Source: Nocardia sp. NBC_00508
GTDB taxonomy: Bacteria > Actinomycetota > Actinomycetes > Mycobacteriales > Mycobacteriaceae
Reading direction: 5' to 3'
NCBI RefSeq assembly: GCF_036346875.1
Contig: NZ_CP107852.1
Location: 930,001 to 994,000, forward strand
Length of the DNA: 64,000 bases
Part shown: positions 24,352 through 32,339 of the stretch, in pieces
How positions within the stretch are numbered: the stretch's first letter is position 1
Layout: each line of letters starts with the position of its first letter
The notes under the pieces: generated by a model
Database searches by the model: none
Told to the model about the DNA's origin: nothing
Seen by the model: only the letters and a program-made list of their open reading frames with translations
Program-made: the position numbers and the translations under genes

Positions 24352-24884
24352 GATCCAGCCCCAGGCAGCCGATCTCCGGTCGGATCTCGCATGGACGCGA
24401 GGACGGTGCGATCGAACTCGATGACCTGTACACCGTCCTGGTTACGGCCCGTCGTATGGACGGAGACGATGCCTTCTCCCGGCCGGGTGGCAGACGGACG
24501 CTTGGCCACGATCGTGGTTTCGGCATACAGCGTGTCCCCCACGAACACCGGCGCGCTGAGCCGGACCTTGTCCCAGCCCAAGTTTGCGACGGCCCGCTGG
24601 CTGATGGTCTTGACCGTCATTCCGTTCACGATCCCGAACGTCACCAGGCTGGAGACCAGCAGTTGGTCGAACTGTGTCTCGGCGGCGTAGACCGCGTCGA
24701 TGTGGAGCGGGTGCTGGTTCAGGCACAGCAGCGAGCTCCAGATGTTGTCCGTGGTCGTGATCGTGCGACCGGGACGGTGTTCGAAGACGTGGCCCACGAC
24801 GTAATCCTCATAGCGCAGGCCCACTTCCTCGCGAAACCGCCCTGGCTCCAGTTCGATGTAGGCCGGCAGCGTCGGATCCTTCAT
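24348..24884 (-). CDS. MaoC-like hotdog hydratase
   Basis: A 178-residue single-hotdog protein. The hydratase signature is visible in TTTDNIWSSLLCLNQHPLHI: Asp, Asn and His positions of the MaoC active site. FVGDTLYAETTIVAKRPS follows as the central beta strands. MaoC enzymes hydrate trans-2-enoyl-CoA or itaconyl/mesaconyl-CoA. The ATG at 24884 follows GGAGGAAGCC and is chosen over the long upstream extension to 25151. It is the first gene of the eight-gene operon, facing away from the two XRE-cupin regulators, and its stop overlaps the CitE-like start. It most likely acts just before the lyase. Confidence 0.8.
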   Translation of the reverse strand: MKDPTLPAYIELEPGRFREEVGLRYEDYVVGHVFEHRPGRTITTTDNIWSSLLCLNQHPLHIDAVYAAETQFDQLLVSSLVTFGIVNGMTVKTISQRAVANLGWDKVRLSAPVFVGDTLYAETTIVAKRPSATRPGEGIVSVHTTGRNQDGVQVIEFDRTVLASMRDPTGDRLPGAGS

Positions 24885-25381
24885 CTGGCTTCCTCCTCGG
24901 CCCCGGTCCCAGACGCCATGGGCCTCGTTGTCGCGCTGTCCCGGCCCGCTGTGGCATGGCGCGGAAAGGGCGCTCCTGGTCGACGGACCGTCATGCAGAG
25001 ATGTGCTGAATGAGCTCGTTGTCATCGGCGATGGCCGTGGTTGGTGGATCATCCGAATTCCTGTCATAGGAGGAATTTCCTGCCAACACAGGAAGCTACT
25101 CACGTGGTTTCCGAGCGTCAAGGCATCTGGTGGTCGGGAATCGGGGCGCAATCACCCGGCGACCCGGCGGTCGCCGACCGGCTCCGGCACGTGATCCCCA
25201 GGCGCAAAAGCGGACTCCGCGGCACCGAGCAACTGCTCACGGAGCCGACGATCGCGATTGAGACTCGCGGCGCACCGAGACTGCTCGGGCAGTGCGGCGT
25301 GCAACACTATGCACGAGTGCACCTCTAGCAAAGAAGGGGTGACCCTGTAGCTTCGCGGGATAGTTGGTCGAGGAGTACACC
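24885..25381. other. Divergent regulatory region of the operon and its XRE-cupin regulators
   Basis: Nearly 500 bases separate the leftward MaoC-first operon from the rightward regulator genes. No gene is supported here. The span near 25050-25095 is unusually AT-rich for this chromosome and carries the inverted repeats listed separately. Both promoters should lie in it. Confidence 0.5.
25058..25094. promoter_or_regulatory. Repeated TTCCTG / CAGGAA elements, candidate operator
   Basis: TTCCTG occurs at 25058-25063 and 25077-25082, and CAGGAA at 25089-25094. The second and third form a perfect six-base inverted repeat around CCAACA. AATTCCT (25056-25062) faces AGGAGGAATT (25068-25077). The cluster sits between the divergent operon and the regulator genes, so it may be where the XRE-cupin proteins bind. 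Confidence 0.35.
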
Positions 25382-25939
25382 ATGGATGCGGTCGTGGAAG
25401 GAGTGAGTGGAGGACTGCGACACCTGCGCCGCGCGCGAAATATGACGCTGGCGGCACTCGCCGAACGAACCGGTCTCACCGACGGCTACCTCTCCAATGT
25501 GGAGAACGGGGTCACCGCACCGAGCCTCAGCACTCTCGCGACCCTCGCGACGGTACTCGGCGCGGACATGTCGGCGTTCTTCCCGCCGACAAGGCATTCG
25601 ACGGTGCACGTCCACCGTGCGCACGGCGGCAAGCACGCATGGGTGAACAGCAGCAGCGCGGAAACCCACACGATCCTGTCCGCCCGGTCCATCGATCCGA
25701 GCTTCACCGGCCTGCTCAGCCGGATCAGCCCGTCGGAATCCGCCACGGGCTACGCGCGTTTCGGTGAACGTCTCCTGGTGGTGCTCGAGGGGGAGATCGA
25801 GATGCAGATCGGCGCCAGGAACTTTCGGCTCGCGCCCGGTGAGACCCTGCACTACTCCGCGCATCCCCAGCATCTGCTGAAGGTGACCTCGACCGAACCC
25901 GCGGTGATCCTGTGGATCGTGACGCCCTCGGTGCTGTGA
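25382..25939 (+). CDS. XRE-family regulator with cupin domain (first of a tandem pair)
   Basis: A 185-residue protein: helix-turn-helix at about residues 12-66 (LRHLRRARNMTLAALAERTG, GYLSNVENGVTAPSLSTLAT) and a C-terminal cupin (RFGERLLVVLEGEIEMQIGA, FRLAPGETLHYSAHPQHLLK). Cupin regulators of this class bind a small ligand in the barrel and control a neighbouring operon, commonly polyamine, amino-acid or aldehyde catabolism (PuuR-like). The start at 25382 is chosen because GAGGAG is six bases upstream; a TTG at 25364 is also in frame. Its stop overlaps the second regulator by four bases. It is divergent from the MaoC-first operon, its obvious target. Confidence 0.8.
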   Translation: MDAVVEGVSGGLRHLRRARNMTLAALAERTGLTDGYLSNVENGVTAPSLSTLATLATVLGADMSAFFPPTRHSTVHVHRAHGGKHAWVNSSSAETHTILSARSIDPSFTGLLSRISPSESATGYARFGERLLVVLEGEIEMQIGARNFRLAPGETLHYSAHPQHLLKVTSTEPAVILWIVTPSVL

Positions 25940-26472
25940 CCGGACTCGACAAGAACGCACTCGCCGTGCGCGTCGGCGCGCGACTGCGGCAGATACGGCG
26001 GGAGCGCGGGTTCACTCTCGCGGTGCTGTCGCAGTTCTGCGGGGTATCGGTGTCGTACCTGTCCGCCGTCGAGAAGGGAATCAACCAGCCTTCGCTGCAC
26101 ACGTTGGCTGCGATCACCGAGGCGCTCGGCGCCAGCATCCCGGAGGTGCTCGTCCACGAGGGACAGGCGCCGATCCGGCAGGCACGGCTGCCCGAGCAGA
26201 CGCCGGGGACGGTCGACATCTCGCACCCGCAGCTCGATCTGCGCGGCCACGTCGTCACCGCCTTGCCCGGCGAGTACGGCAGGTGCCCGATCGACTTGGA
26301 CAACCGCACGCTGTTTCTCTATGTCATCGCCGGTACGACCGTCATCCGTGTCGACGGCGCGGAGTACACACTCGACGCAGGAGACGCGCTGGACGCGACG
26401 AGACCGCAGGACGTGACCTGGCACAGTGCCGGCGCGTCTACCGTGGTCTGGGCTTCGTGCCCGAGTGCATGA
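25936..26472 (+). CDS. XRE-family regulator with cupin domain (second of the pair)
   Basis: A 178-residue paralogue-like partner of the preceding gene, starting at a GTG that overlaps its stop (GTGA). The helix-turn-helix (RVGARLRQIRRERGFTLAVL, VSYLSAVEKGINQPSLHTLA) is followed by a cupin (GRCPIDLDNRTLFLYVIAGT, VDGAEYTLDAGDALDATRPQ). Sequence identity between the two cupins looks low, so the pair is probably not a very recent duplication and could bind different ligands or form heterodimers. The gene ends about 30 bases before a convergent small gene. Confidence 0.8.
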   Translation: MTGLDKNALAVRVGARLRQIRRERGFTLAVLSQFCGVSVSYLSAVEKGINQPSLHTLAAITEALGASIPEVLVHEGQAPIRQARLPEQTPGTVDISHPQLDLRGHVVTALPGEYGRCPIDLDNRTLFLYVIAGTTVIRVDGAEYTLDAGDALDATRPQDVTWHSAGASTVVWASCPSA

Positions 26473-26500
26473 CCCCTGCACTACGTCGACCCGGGCTGCG

Positions 26501-26728
26501 CTACCCGTATGGCTCGATACCGAGGACGTACTCGAGGTCTCTGATACGTTCGGCGACTTCCAGGGAAGCGGTGATGACCAGCCGATTGGCGCCGCCGTCC
26601 TGATCCACTCGGGCGTCGGTACTCTCCAGCCACTCGAAGAACCTCCTCCGAATGGCCGTCGGAGTGGCGCTGCCGGCGGTAGCGCCTGGATCCAGAAGGA
26701 TGAGGTATCTGCGGTGTAGCGCTGACAT
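26501..26728 (-). CDS. Small protein resembling a free-standing I9 (subtilisin propeptide-like) inhibitor
   Basis: A 75-residue protein with no family I can name surely. The frame reads MSALHRRYLILLDPGAT near the start and VITASLEVAERIRDLEYVLG, then IEPYG, at the end. The pattern YLILLDP...(helix)...VITASLEVAERIRDLEYVLGIEP resembles the I9 protease-inhibitor/propeptide fold (YIVVLK...FSATLSEEQAEALRADPDVLYVEPD). No protease is nearby. The start at 26728 follows GGGGAGCTCC. It lies downstream of the NmrA-like gene and convergent with the cupin regulators. Confidence 0.45.
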   Translation of the reverse strand: MSALHRRYLILLDPGATAGSATPTAIRRRFFEWLESTDARVDQDGGANRLVITASLEVAERIRDLEYVLGIEPYG

Positions 26729-26866
26729 GGAGCTCCCCTTCGGTCGTCCTGGACGAAGTAGCGAAACCGGCGCCATCCGCCGAGGCGCTGTGCCGCGGAA
26801 TACCCGCCGAGCAGCGTCGCACGCGCAGCTTTATCGCGGTCCAGGCGCCTCAGCGGCTCGGCACCG

Positions 26867-27670
26867 TCAGCGGTAGTCGTCCACGTGGTCGATGGCCCAC
26901 TGGGCGAAGGTGCGGGCGGGGGTGCCGGTCACCGATTCGGCGGTGGGGCCGACCGGGCTCGGGGCGGTTCCGGCTTCGGCCCAGAGGTCCAGCACCGGAC
27001 GGTAGTAGGACTCGACCGCCTCCTCGTAGCTCAGTTCGATCAGTTCGATCGGCTCGCCGAGGGCCACGGCGATGGCGTCGACCTGCTGCCGGTGCGAGAG
27101 GGATTCCGGTCCGGTGAGCGGGTAGATCTTGCCCGCGCGGGCGGGATCGTCGAGTGCTGTGATGGCCGCCGCGGCCAGGTCGGCTTCGTGGATCGGGGTC
27201 AGCTGCACGTCCGGGAAGGGCTGGCGGACAACACGTTCGGCTTTGATGCTGGAGAACCAAGCGCGGGCATTGGCCGCGAAGGCGCCCGGCCGCAGGATGG
27301 TCAGCGGCAGCCCCGATTCGCGCAGCGGATCTTCTACCGCGAGATGCATTGCGCCGATGGGGTTGTGGTCACCCTCCGTCGCGATGGAGGACAGCAACAC
27401 GATGTGCGCGACACCGGCGGACTTCGCGGCGTCGATGAAGGTGTCCACGCCCTCGCGCGCAGCGTAGTAGAAGACTTTGTCCACCCCGTCGAGCGCGGCG
27501 GCGACCGAGCGCGGATCGGCCGGGTCGAGTCCGACCAGTTCGACACCCGCGGGCGCGGTGGCGAGGTCGGGTTGAGCACTGGCCGCCCGTACCGGCTTTC
27601 CGGCGGCGCGCAGCTGATCGACGACAGCGCGACCGACAATGCCGCGGACACCGGTGACGAGGTAGGTCAT
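26867..27670 (-). CDS. NmrA-like SDR (atypical short-chain dehydrogenase/reductase)
   Basis: A 267-residue protein opening with the dinucleotide motif YLVTGVRGIVGRAV and carrying HIVLLSSIATEGDHNP, LTILRPGAFAANARAW and KIYPLTGPESLSHRQQVDAI, all typical of NmrA/NAD(P)H-binding redox-sensing or azoreductase-like members. The catalytic Tyr-Lys pair of classical SDRs is not seen. Its ATG overlaps the stop of a TetR gene by four bases, a frequent Nocardia pair in which the regulator controls the NmrA-type reductase. The substrate is unknown. Confidence 0.8.
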   Translation of the reverse strand: MTYLVTGVRGIVGRAVVDQLRAAGKPVRAASAQPDLATAPAGVELVGLDPADPRSVAAALDGVDKVFYYAAREGVDTFIDAAKSAGVAHIVLLSSIATEGDHNPIGAMHLAVEDPLRESGLPLTILRPGAFAANARAWFSSIKAERVVRQPFPDVQLTPIHEADLAAAAITALDDPARAGKIYPLTGPESLSHRQQVDAIAVALGEPIELIELSYEEAVESYYRPVLDLWAEAGTAPSPVGPTAESVTGTPARTFAQWAIDHVDDYR

Positions 27671-28305
27671 GAGATCTCTCTTTCGGAACGGGAATCGGTG
27701 AGATGGGCGAGAATGCGGCGCAACTGTTCGCCGTAGTGCCGCTCGAAGTCCTCCGACCGCGCATCCATGCCGAACAACTCGCGGACCTGCGCGGACAGCA
27801 GCACCGGCACGACGACCATCCCCAGCACCGCGAGACGGAAGGCGGCCGGGTCGAGGTCGGCCGCGATCTCGCCGAGCTCTTGGCGTCGCTCGGTGTCGGC
27901 GACATCCTCCGCTGTGATCGGGTGGTCGACGTGCGGGCTCGGATCGGATAGTCCCCGCCACATGAGCAATCGAACGCCGCGCGGGTCGTGCAGCACGTCG
28001 CGCAGGTAGTTGGTGACCACCTCCGTCAGCGGCAACGCCGGATCACCGATGGTGGACTCCCGCTCCAGCCAGCGTTGCGGCATCGCCTGGTAAAGGCCTT
28101 CTTTGCCGCCGAAGTAGTAGGTGATCAGCTGCTTGTTGACGCCGGCGCGCTCGGCGATGTCGCCGACCCGAGCGCCTGCGTAACCCCGTGCGGCGAACTC
28201 CTCCAAGGCGGCCTCCAGCAGGCAGCGTTTGGTGCGTTCGGCATCGCGGACGCGGTTGTCGGGTTCGGGGGCGCGGTGTGCGGGCACAAGCGCACAGTAC
28301 CCCAT
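27667..28305 (-). CDS. TetR-family regulator
   Basis: A 212-residue TetR-type repressor. The N-terminal helix-turn-helix reads RCLLEAALEEFAARGYAGAR and VGDIAERAGVNKQLITYYFG, with GKEGLYQ following. The C-terminal domain is helical and typical of ligand-binding TetR members. The ATG at 28305 would sit in the middle of a TACCC...GGGTA dyad; the GTG at 28287 is the alternative and may be the real start. Stop overlaps the NmrA-like gene. It probably represses itself and the reductase. Confidence 0.8.
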   Translation of the reverse strand: MGYCALVPAHRAPEPDNRVRDAERTKRCLLEAALEEFAARGYAGARVGDIAERAGVNKQLITYYFGGKEGLYQAMPQRWLERESTIGDPALPLTEVVTNYLRDVLHDPRGVRLLMWRGLSDPSPHVDHPITAEDVADTERRQELGEIAADLDPAAFRLAVLGMVVVPVLLSAQVRELFGMDARSEDFERHYGEQLRRILAHLTDSRSEREIS

Positions 28306-28322
28306 AATTTTACAACCGGGTA
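28298..28322. promoter_or_regulatory. Inverted repeat at the TetR/NmrA promoter
   Basis: TACCC (28298-28302) and GGGTA (28318-28322) flank an AT-rich core that includes CATAATTTTACAAC. Its position across the start codon region of the TetR gene fits a repressor operator and may also mean the transcript has almost no leader. Confidence 0.4.
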
Positions 28323-28418
28323 ATTGATTTAGATCAATGGATGACCTGCGGCGAATTCGCCATGCCCGCTTACTGTGTGAACAGCGCCGTTCTTCCAGCT
28401 GAGGAGGTCATCGCTGGG

Positions 28419-28895
28419 TTACCGCTGCGTTGAATCCGCTTGATTTTCAGCGAGTTCGGCGAGGCGGACGATGGAAGCCAATAGTTTGTCGGCAGTGGTT
28501 GCGCGGGCGCGAACCTGACGCTTCTCGTCCGTCAGCAGAGTCCAGTCATAGGTGTGGGTGACCCGGGTGCGGCCCTCGCCGACCGGTTCCAGTTCCCAGC
28601 GCCACAGGTGGCCGGGCGGCTCTTTTCCCGGTTCGGATGGACGCCAAGCGATGCGGCTGCCCTCCGCGAACTCCACTACGTGGTTCTCGCGCACGGCCCC
28701 ATTGGTCAGGGTCGTGCTGAACACCTCCCCCACCACCCGCACCCGTTGCCCCGACGCGGCCTCCGACAGGTTGTCGTTGCCGTCCCAGCGTGGCTGCTGG
28801 GCCGGATCGGCGATGAGCTCGAAGATTTCTGCCGCGCCCGCGGCGATTTCACGGCTGGCGCTGACGATGCGGGGAACCTCGGTCTGGTCGGTCAC
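28419..28895 (-). CDS. SRPBCC-family protein
   Basis: A 158-residue protein of the polyketide cyclase/dehydrase (SRPBCC) group. IVSASREIAAGAAEIFELIA, then DPAQQPRWDGNDNLSEAASG and GHLWRWELEPVGEGRTRVTH follow the usual strand-helix-strand pattern, with WRWELEP at the strand that lines the pocket. Many actinobacterial members like this are annotated as activators or lipid binders without proof. The gene has a GTG start and stands alone between the TetR/NmrA pair and the luciferase-like gene. Confidence 0.75.
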   Translation of the reverse strand: MTDQTEVPRIVSASREIAAGAAEIFELIADPAQQPRWDGNDNLSEAASGQRVRVVGEVFSTTLTNGAVRENHVVEFAEGSRIAWRPSEPGKEPPGHLWRWELEPVGEGRTRVTHTYDWTLLTDEKRQVRARATTADKLLASIVRLAELAENQADSTQR

Positions 28896-28991
28896 GTGCC
28901 GATCGAAGCACCGAGCCGACCGCGGAGCAAGCCTTCCGCTCGGGATTGCGCGAATTCACTCGGCATCGACGCCGGCCTTCGCAGCCGAGCG

Positions 28992-29897
28992 TCACGAAGC
29001 GGAACCGATGGCCGCCAACAACTTCCACTGCTGGGCCGGAATGGTGAACGGCTCCTGCGGTAGCGCCTGCAGGCAGACGTGATCGGCACCGGCGGCGAGA
29101 TGGGCGGCGATTCGTTCGGCCACCTGGTTCTCGCCGATGGTGACCAGGGCGTCGACCAACCTGGCACTGCCGGGTTCGGCCAGATCGGCGTCGGAGAAGC
29201 CGAGCCGCTGCCAGCTCGCGCGATACCCCGGGTTGGCGAGGTACGCGCCGACGTGCGCATGGGCCCTCGCGCGGGCGTCGTCGTCATCGGCCCCGACGAC
29301 AACCGCCTGCTCGACGACCAGCAACCGATCCGGCCCGAGAACGGCGCGGGCCTGCGCGGTGTGCTCGGGAGAGACCAGATAGGTGATGGCGCCGTCCGCC
29401 CGAGCGCGGGCGAGGTCCAATGCGCGCGGACCGAGCGCCGCGAGCACCCGAGGCAGCCTGCCCGATTGCGGGAGGCCGAGCTGCGCCTGCAGGCCGTCCG
29501 GCGCGTCGAGATCGTCGAGGTAGCCGCGCAATGTCGCCAGCGGCGCGCGGTATTCGAGCCCGAGCACCTCTTCGACCACACGCGGGTTGGAGGTCCCCAG
29601 TCCGAACACGAACCGATCCGGGTGCGCATCGAGCACCGCTCGGGCCGAAGCCCGCATCCAGTGCGGATGACGACCGTAGATCACCGCGATACCCGTTCCG
29701 ACCACCAGCGACCGTGTCGCGGAAAGCAATCCCGCGGCAGTGACGAACGGGTCGTACGCGAGCCCTTCGCTGAGCCATATCGCGCCGAGGCCCAGCTCCT
29801 CCAGCTCGGCGGCCGACTCCGCGGCCGCGGACGGCGGCTGCAAATCGAGCCCGTTCACCCAGATGCCCGTGCGTGGCAAGTGCGAGTGCAACCTCAT
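28992..29897 (-). CDS. Luciferase-like (LLM) F420-type oxidoreductase
   Basis: A 301-residue LLM-superfamily enzyme. LEELGLGAIWLSEGLAYDPF, HPDRFVFGLGTSNPRVVEEV and RADGAITYLVSPEHTAQARA are the barrel landmarks. The divergently placed TetR gene and the long palindrome between them make this a self-contained regulator/enzyme pair. The start follows GGAGGATCGTCC. The cofactor (F420 or FMN) and substrate are not determined by sequence. Confidence 0.8.
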   Translation of the reverse strand: MRLHSHLPRTGIWVNGLDLQPPSAAAESAAELEELGLGAIWLSEGLAYDPFVTAAGLLSATRSLVVGTGIAVIYGRHPHWMRASARAVLDAHPDRFVFGLGTSNPRVVEEVLGLEYRAPLATLRGYLDDLDAPDGLQAQLGLPQSGRLPRVLAALGPRALDLARARADGAITYLVSPEHTAQARAVLGPDRLLVVEQAVVVGADDDDARARAHAHVGAYLANPGYRASWQRLGFSDADLAEPGSARLVDALVTIGENQVAERIAAHLAAGADHVCLQALPQEPFTIPAQQWKLLAAIGSAS

Positions 29898-29919
29898 GGA
29901 CGATCCTCCATCGACTACA

Positions 29920-29961
29920 ATTCGGAATACCGTTCCGAATATATGGAACGGCATTCCGAAT
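29920..29961. promoter_or_regulatory. 42-bp near-perfect palindrome, TetR operator
   Basis: Arms ATTCGGAATACCGTTCC (29920-29936) and GGAACGGCATTCCGAAT (29945-29961) differ at one base pair and are separated by GAATATAT. Each arm contains a GGAAT...GTTCC half-dyad, so two TetR dimers could bind. The site lies between the divergent luciferase-like gene and the TetR gene and should control both. Confidence 0.75.
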
Positions 29962-29978
29962 ATGCAAGGAGTCCGGCT

Positions 29979-30590
29979 GTGGATCGTGCCGAATCGCTGC
30001 CACCAGGCGGTACCCGAGCGGATGCCCGGCGCAGCCGCGCGCGCCTGCTCGCCGCGGCGCGCGCCGCGTTCGCCGAGGGTGGGGTCGAGGTCTCGTTCAA
30101 CGAGATCGCACGCAGCGCGGGCGTCGGCCCTGCCACGCTGTACCGGCATTTCCCGCGGCGGGAAGACCTCATCGCCGCCGTGGTCGGCGACAGCCTCGCC
30201 GAGGTCACTACCCTGGCCGGCGTCCTCGGCGTCGAGGACGATCCGGCCACCGCGCTCCAGCGATGGGTCGCCGAACTCGTCTCGCACATCCATCGCGTGC
30301 GCGGGCTCTCCGACGAGATCGTGCGAGCACTCGAGGCGCCCGACAGTGCGCTTGCCCCATACTGCGCCGCGGCCTTGACCGCGGCCGACTCCTTGCTCAC
30401 CCGTGCCAAGCGAGCGGGGCGCGCACGTCCCGACGTGACCACCGACGACATCATCGAACTGGCCACCGCCATCGCGTGGGCCGACAACCAGTCCGCACCC
30501 ACCCGCGACACCAGCGAACGTCTGCTGGATCTGCTGTTCCACGGCATCGTCCGCCCGGCGGAGGGCGACCACCCATCTCCTCGGGTCTGA
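29979..30590 (+). CDS. TetR-family regulator of the luciferase-like gene
   Basis: A 203-residue TetR-type repressor: LLAAARAAFAEGGVEVSFNE, then IARSAGVGPATLYRHFPRRE, the family helix-turn-helix, followed by LIAAVVGDSL. The C-terminal part (ALEAPDSALAPYCAAALTAA) is helical. The GTG at 29979 follows AAGGAGTCCGGCT. The frame is open far upstream, but only from here does it read as TetR. The 42-bp palindrome upstream and the divergent enzyme gene make autoregulation and control of that gene very likely. Confidence 0.85.
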   Translation: MDRAESLPPGGTRADARRSRARLLAAARAAFAEGGVEVSFNEIARSAGVGPATLYRHFPRREDLIAAVVGDSLAEVTTLAGVLGVEDDPATALQRWVAELVSHIHRVRGLSDEIVRALEAPDSALAPYCAAALTAADSLLTRAKRAGRARPDVTTDDIIELATAIAWADNQSAPTRDTSERLLDLLFHGIVRPAEGDHPSPRV

Positions 30591-30677
30591 GGCTGGTCGC
30601 CAACCAATCCTCGCCACCGCAAGGCGACCCGGTGCGGTATGACTGAACCCGACACCCGATCGACGAAGGGATGGCTC

Positions 30678-31430
30678 ATGGGCGAGCGAGTAGCAGTAGT
30701 GTCCGGCGCCGCGCGGGGAATCGGCGCGGCGATCGCCAAGCGCTTGGCGGCGGACGGTCTCCGAGTCGGCGTGCTGGATCTCAACGGGGCCGCCTGCGCG
30801 GACACCGTACAAGCGATCACCGCGGCAGGCGGGCGGGCCGTCGCGCTCGGCGCCGACGTGTCGAACGAGGAATCGGTCGCCACTGCCGTCCAGCAGCTGG
30901 AGAACGAACTCGGCGCGCCGACCGTGGTGGTCAACAACGCCGGCATCCTGCGCGACAACCTGCTGTTCAAGATGAGCGTCGAGGACTGGGACTCGGTGCT
31001 GAACGTGCACCTGCGCGGCTCTTTCCTGCTCACCCGCGCGGTGCAGAAGTACATGGTCGAGCAGCAGTGGGGGCGCATCGTCAATATGTCGAGCACCTCG
31101 GCGCTCGGCAACCGCGGCCAGGTCAACTACTCCGCGGCCAAGGCGGGCCTACAGGGCTTCACCAAGACCTTGGCGTTCGAGCTGGGCAAGTTCGGCGTCA
31201 CCGCCAATGCCATCGCCCCCGGATTCATCGTCACCGACATGACCGCGGCCACCGCCGCCCGCGTCGGCGTCTCCTTCGAGGACTTCCAGAAGGCCGCCGC
31301 CGCGCAGATTCCGGTGCAGCGCGTCGGCCGCCCCGAGGACATCGCACACACCGCGTCCTTCCTGGTGAGCGAGGGCGCGGGATTCGTTTCCGGACAGGTG
31401 ATCTACGTCGCGGGCGGCCCTACCAACTGA
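30678..31430 (+). CDS. SDR-family 3-oxoacyl-ACP reductase-like (FabG-type)
   Basis: A 250-residue classical short-chain dehydrogenase. The cofactor motif VVSGAARGIGAAIAKRLAAD, VVVNNAGILRDNLLFKM, the catalytic region NMSSTSALGNRGQVNYSAAK (Ser-Tyr-Lys) and GFIVTDMT are all intact. It reduces a 3-oxoacyl thioester or a related ketone with NAD(P)H. In Nocardia such FabG-like genes are numerous, so a dedicated role in fatty-acid elongation is not shown. The ATG at 30678 follows AAGGGATGGCTC; an upstream ATG at 30639 has no ribosome binding site. Confidence 0.85.
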   Translation: MGERVAVVSGAARGIGAAIAKRLAADGLRVGVLDLNGAACADTVQAITAAGGRAVALGADVSNEESVATAVQQLENELGAPTVVVNNAGILRDNLLFKMSVEDWDSVLNVHLRGSFLLTRAVQKYMVEQQWGRIVNMSSTSALGNRGQVNYSAAKAGLQGFTKTLAFELGKFGVTANAIAPGFIVTDMTAATAARVGVSFEDFQKAAAAQIPVQRVGRPEDIAHTASFLVSEGAGFVSGQVIYVAGGPTN

Positions 31431-31475
31431 CCACGCAGCGCGCCCGTCCCCTGGTGGACGGTAGCGTCGCAGGAC

Positions 31476-32339
31476 ATGAGACGGCCTGATGCTCGTCGTG
31501 CCGTGACGAGTTACGTACTGCTGCTGCCGAGCCTGGTCGGAGTCGGGGCGTTCCTGCTGTTGCCGATCCTGGTGGTCGCCTGGCTCAGTCTGCACAGCTG
31601 GAATCTCTTGGGCCCCATGGAGTTCGTGGGGCTGCGGAACTGGCGCTCGGTGCTGGCGGATCCGGCGTTCGGGCATGCCCTGCTGGTGACGTCGGCGTTG
31701 ACGGCGATCGTCGTGCCGGTGCAGACCGTGCTCGGCTTCGCGGTCGCGGCGCTACTGGCTCGGCGCGGCGCGACGGGTCTGCGGGTGATGTACGCGCTGC
31801 CGTGGATGTGTGCGCCGGTGGCGGTGGGTGTCGTGTGGCAATGGATGTTCGCCCCGACCGGCGGTGCGCTGAACGCCGCGCTCGACCGCCGCATCGAATG
31901 GCTGTCCGATCCGGCGCTGGCGCTGCCGTCGGTGGCCGCCGTGAGCGTGTGGGCGAATTTCGGGTACGTGGCGCTGTTCTTCGTGGCCGGGATCCGCGCG
32001 ATTCCGTGCGAGATCCTGGACGCCGGCGCACTGGACGGCGCCACCGGCTGGCGCCGGATCCGGTGGCTGGTGCTGCCGCTGCTGCGGCCGACCATGTTCT
32101 TCGTCCTCGTCACCGGCGTGCTGACCGCCTTCCAGACCTTCGACACCGTGTACGCGTTGACCAAGGGCGGGCCGGGCGATCGCACGGATGTGGTTGCGAT
32201 GCGGATGTTCTCCGAGGCATTCGACGCGGCACGGCCGGGCCGCGCCGCCGTGATGGCGCTCGTGGTGTTCGCGGTGATGGTCGCGATCACGATCGCGCAG
32301 CAGCGCTACTTCCGGAAGCGAACCACCTATGAGTTCTGA
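31476..32339 (+). CDS. ABC sugar-transporter permease (MalF/UgpA-type)
   Basis: A 287-residue permease with six transmembrane helices. The EAA loop that contacts the ATPase is visible in EILDAGALDGATGWRRIRWL. It begins a three-gene importer with a second permease (overlap of eleven bases) and a solute-binding protein. No ATPase gene follows, which is common for actinobacterial sugar importers that share one MsiK-type ATPase. The substrate, most likely an oligosaccharide, cannot be named. Confidence 0.85.
   Translation: MRRPDARRAVTSYVLLLPSLVGVGAFLLLPILVVAWLSLHSWNLLGPMEFVGLRNWRSVLADPAFGHALLVTSALTAIVVPVQTVLGFAVAALLARRGATGLRVMYALPWMCAPVAVGVVWQWMFAPTGGALNAALDRRIEWLSDPALALPSVAAVSVWANFGYVALFFVAGIRAIPCEILDAGALDGATGWRRIRWLVLPLLRPTMFFVLVTGVLTAFQTFDTVYALTKGGPGDRTDVVAMRMFSEAFDAARPGRAAVMALVVFAVMVAITIAQQRYFRKRTTYEF

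Noticed and set aside
29079..29978. A plus-strand extension of the TetR gene, antisense to the luciferase-like gene
   Set aside because: TetR similarity begins only after the GTG at 29979, which has a good ribosome binding site; the earlier part is a shadow of the luciferase-like gene.
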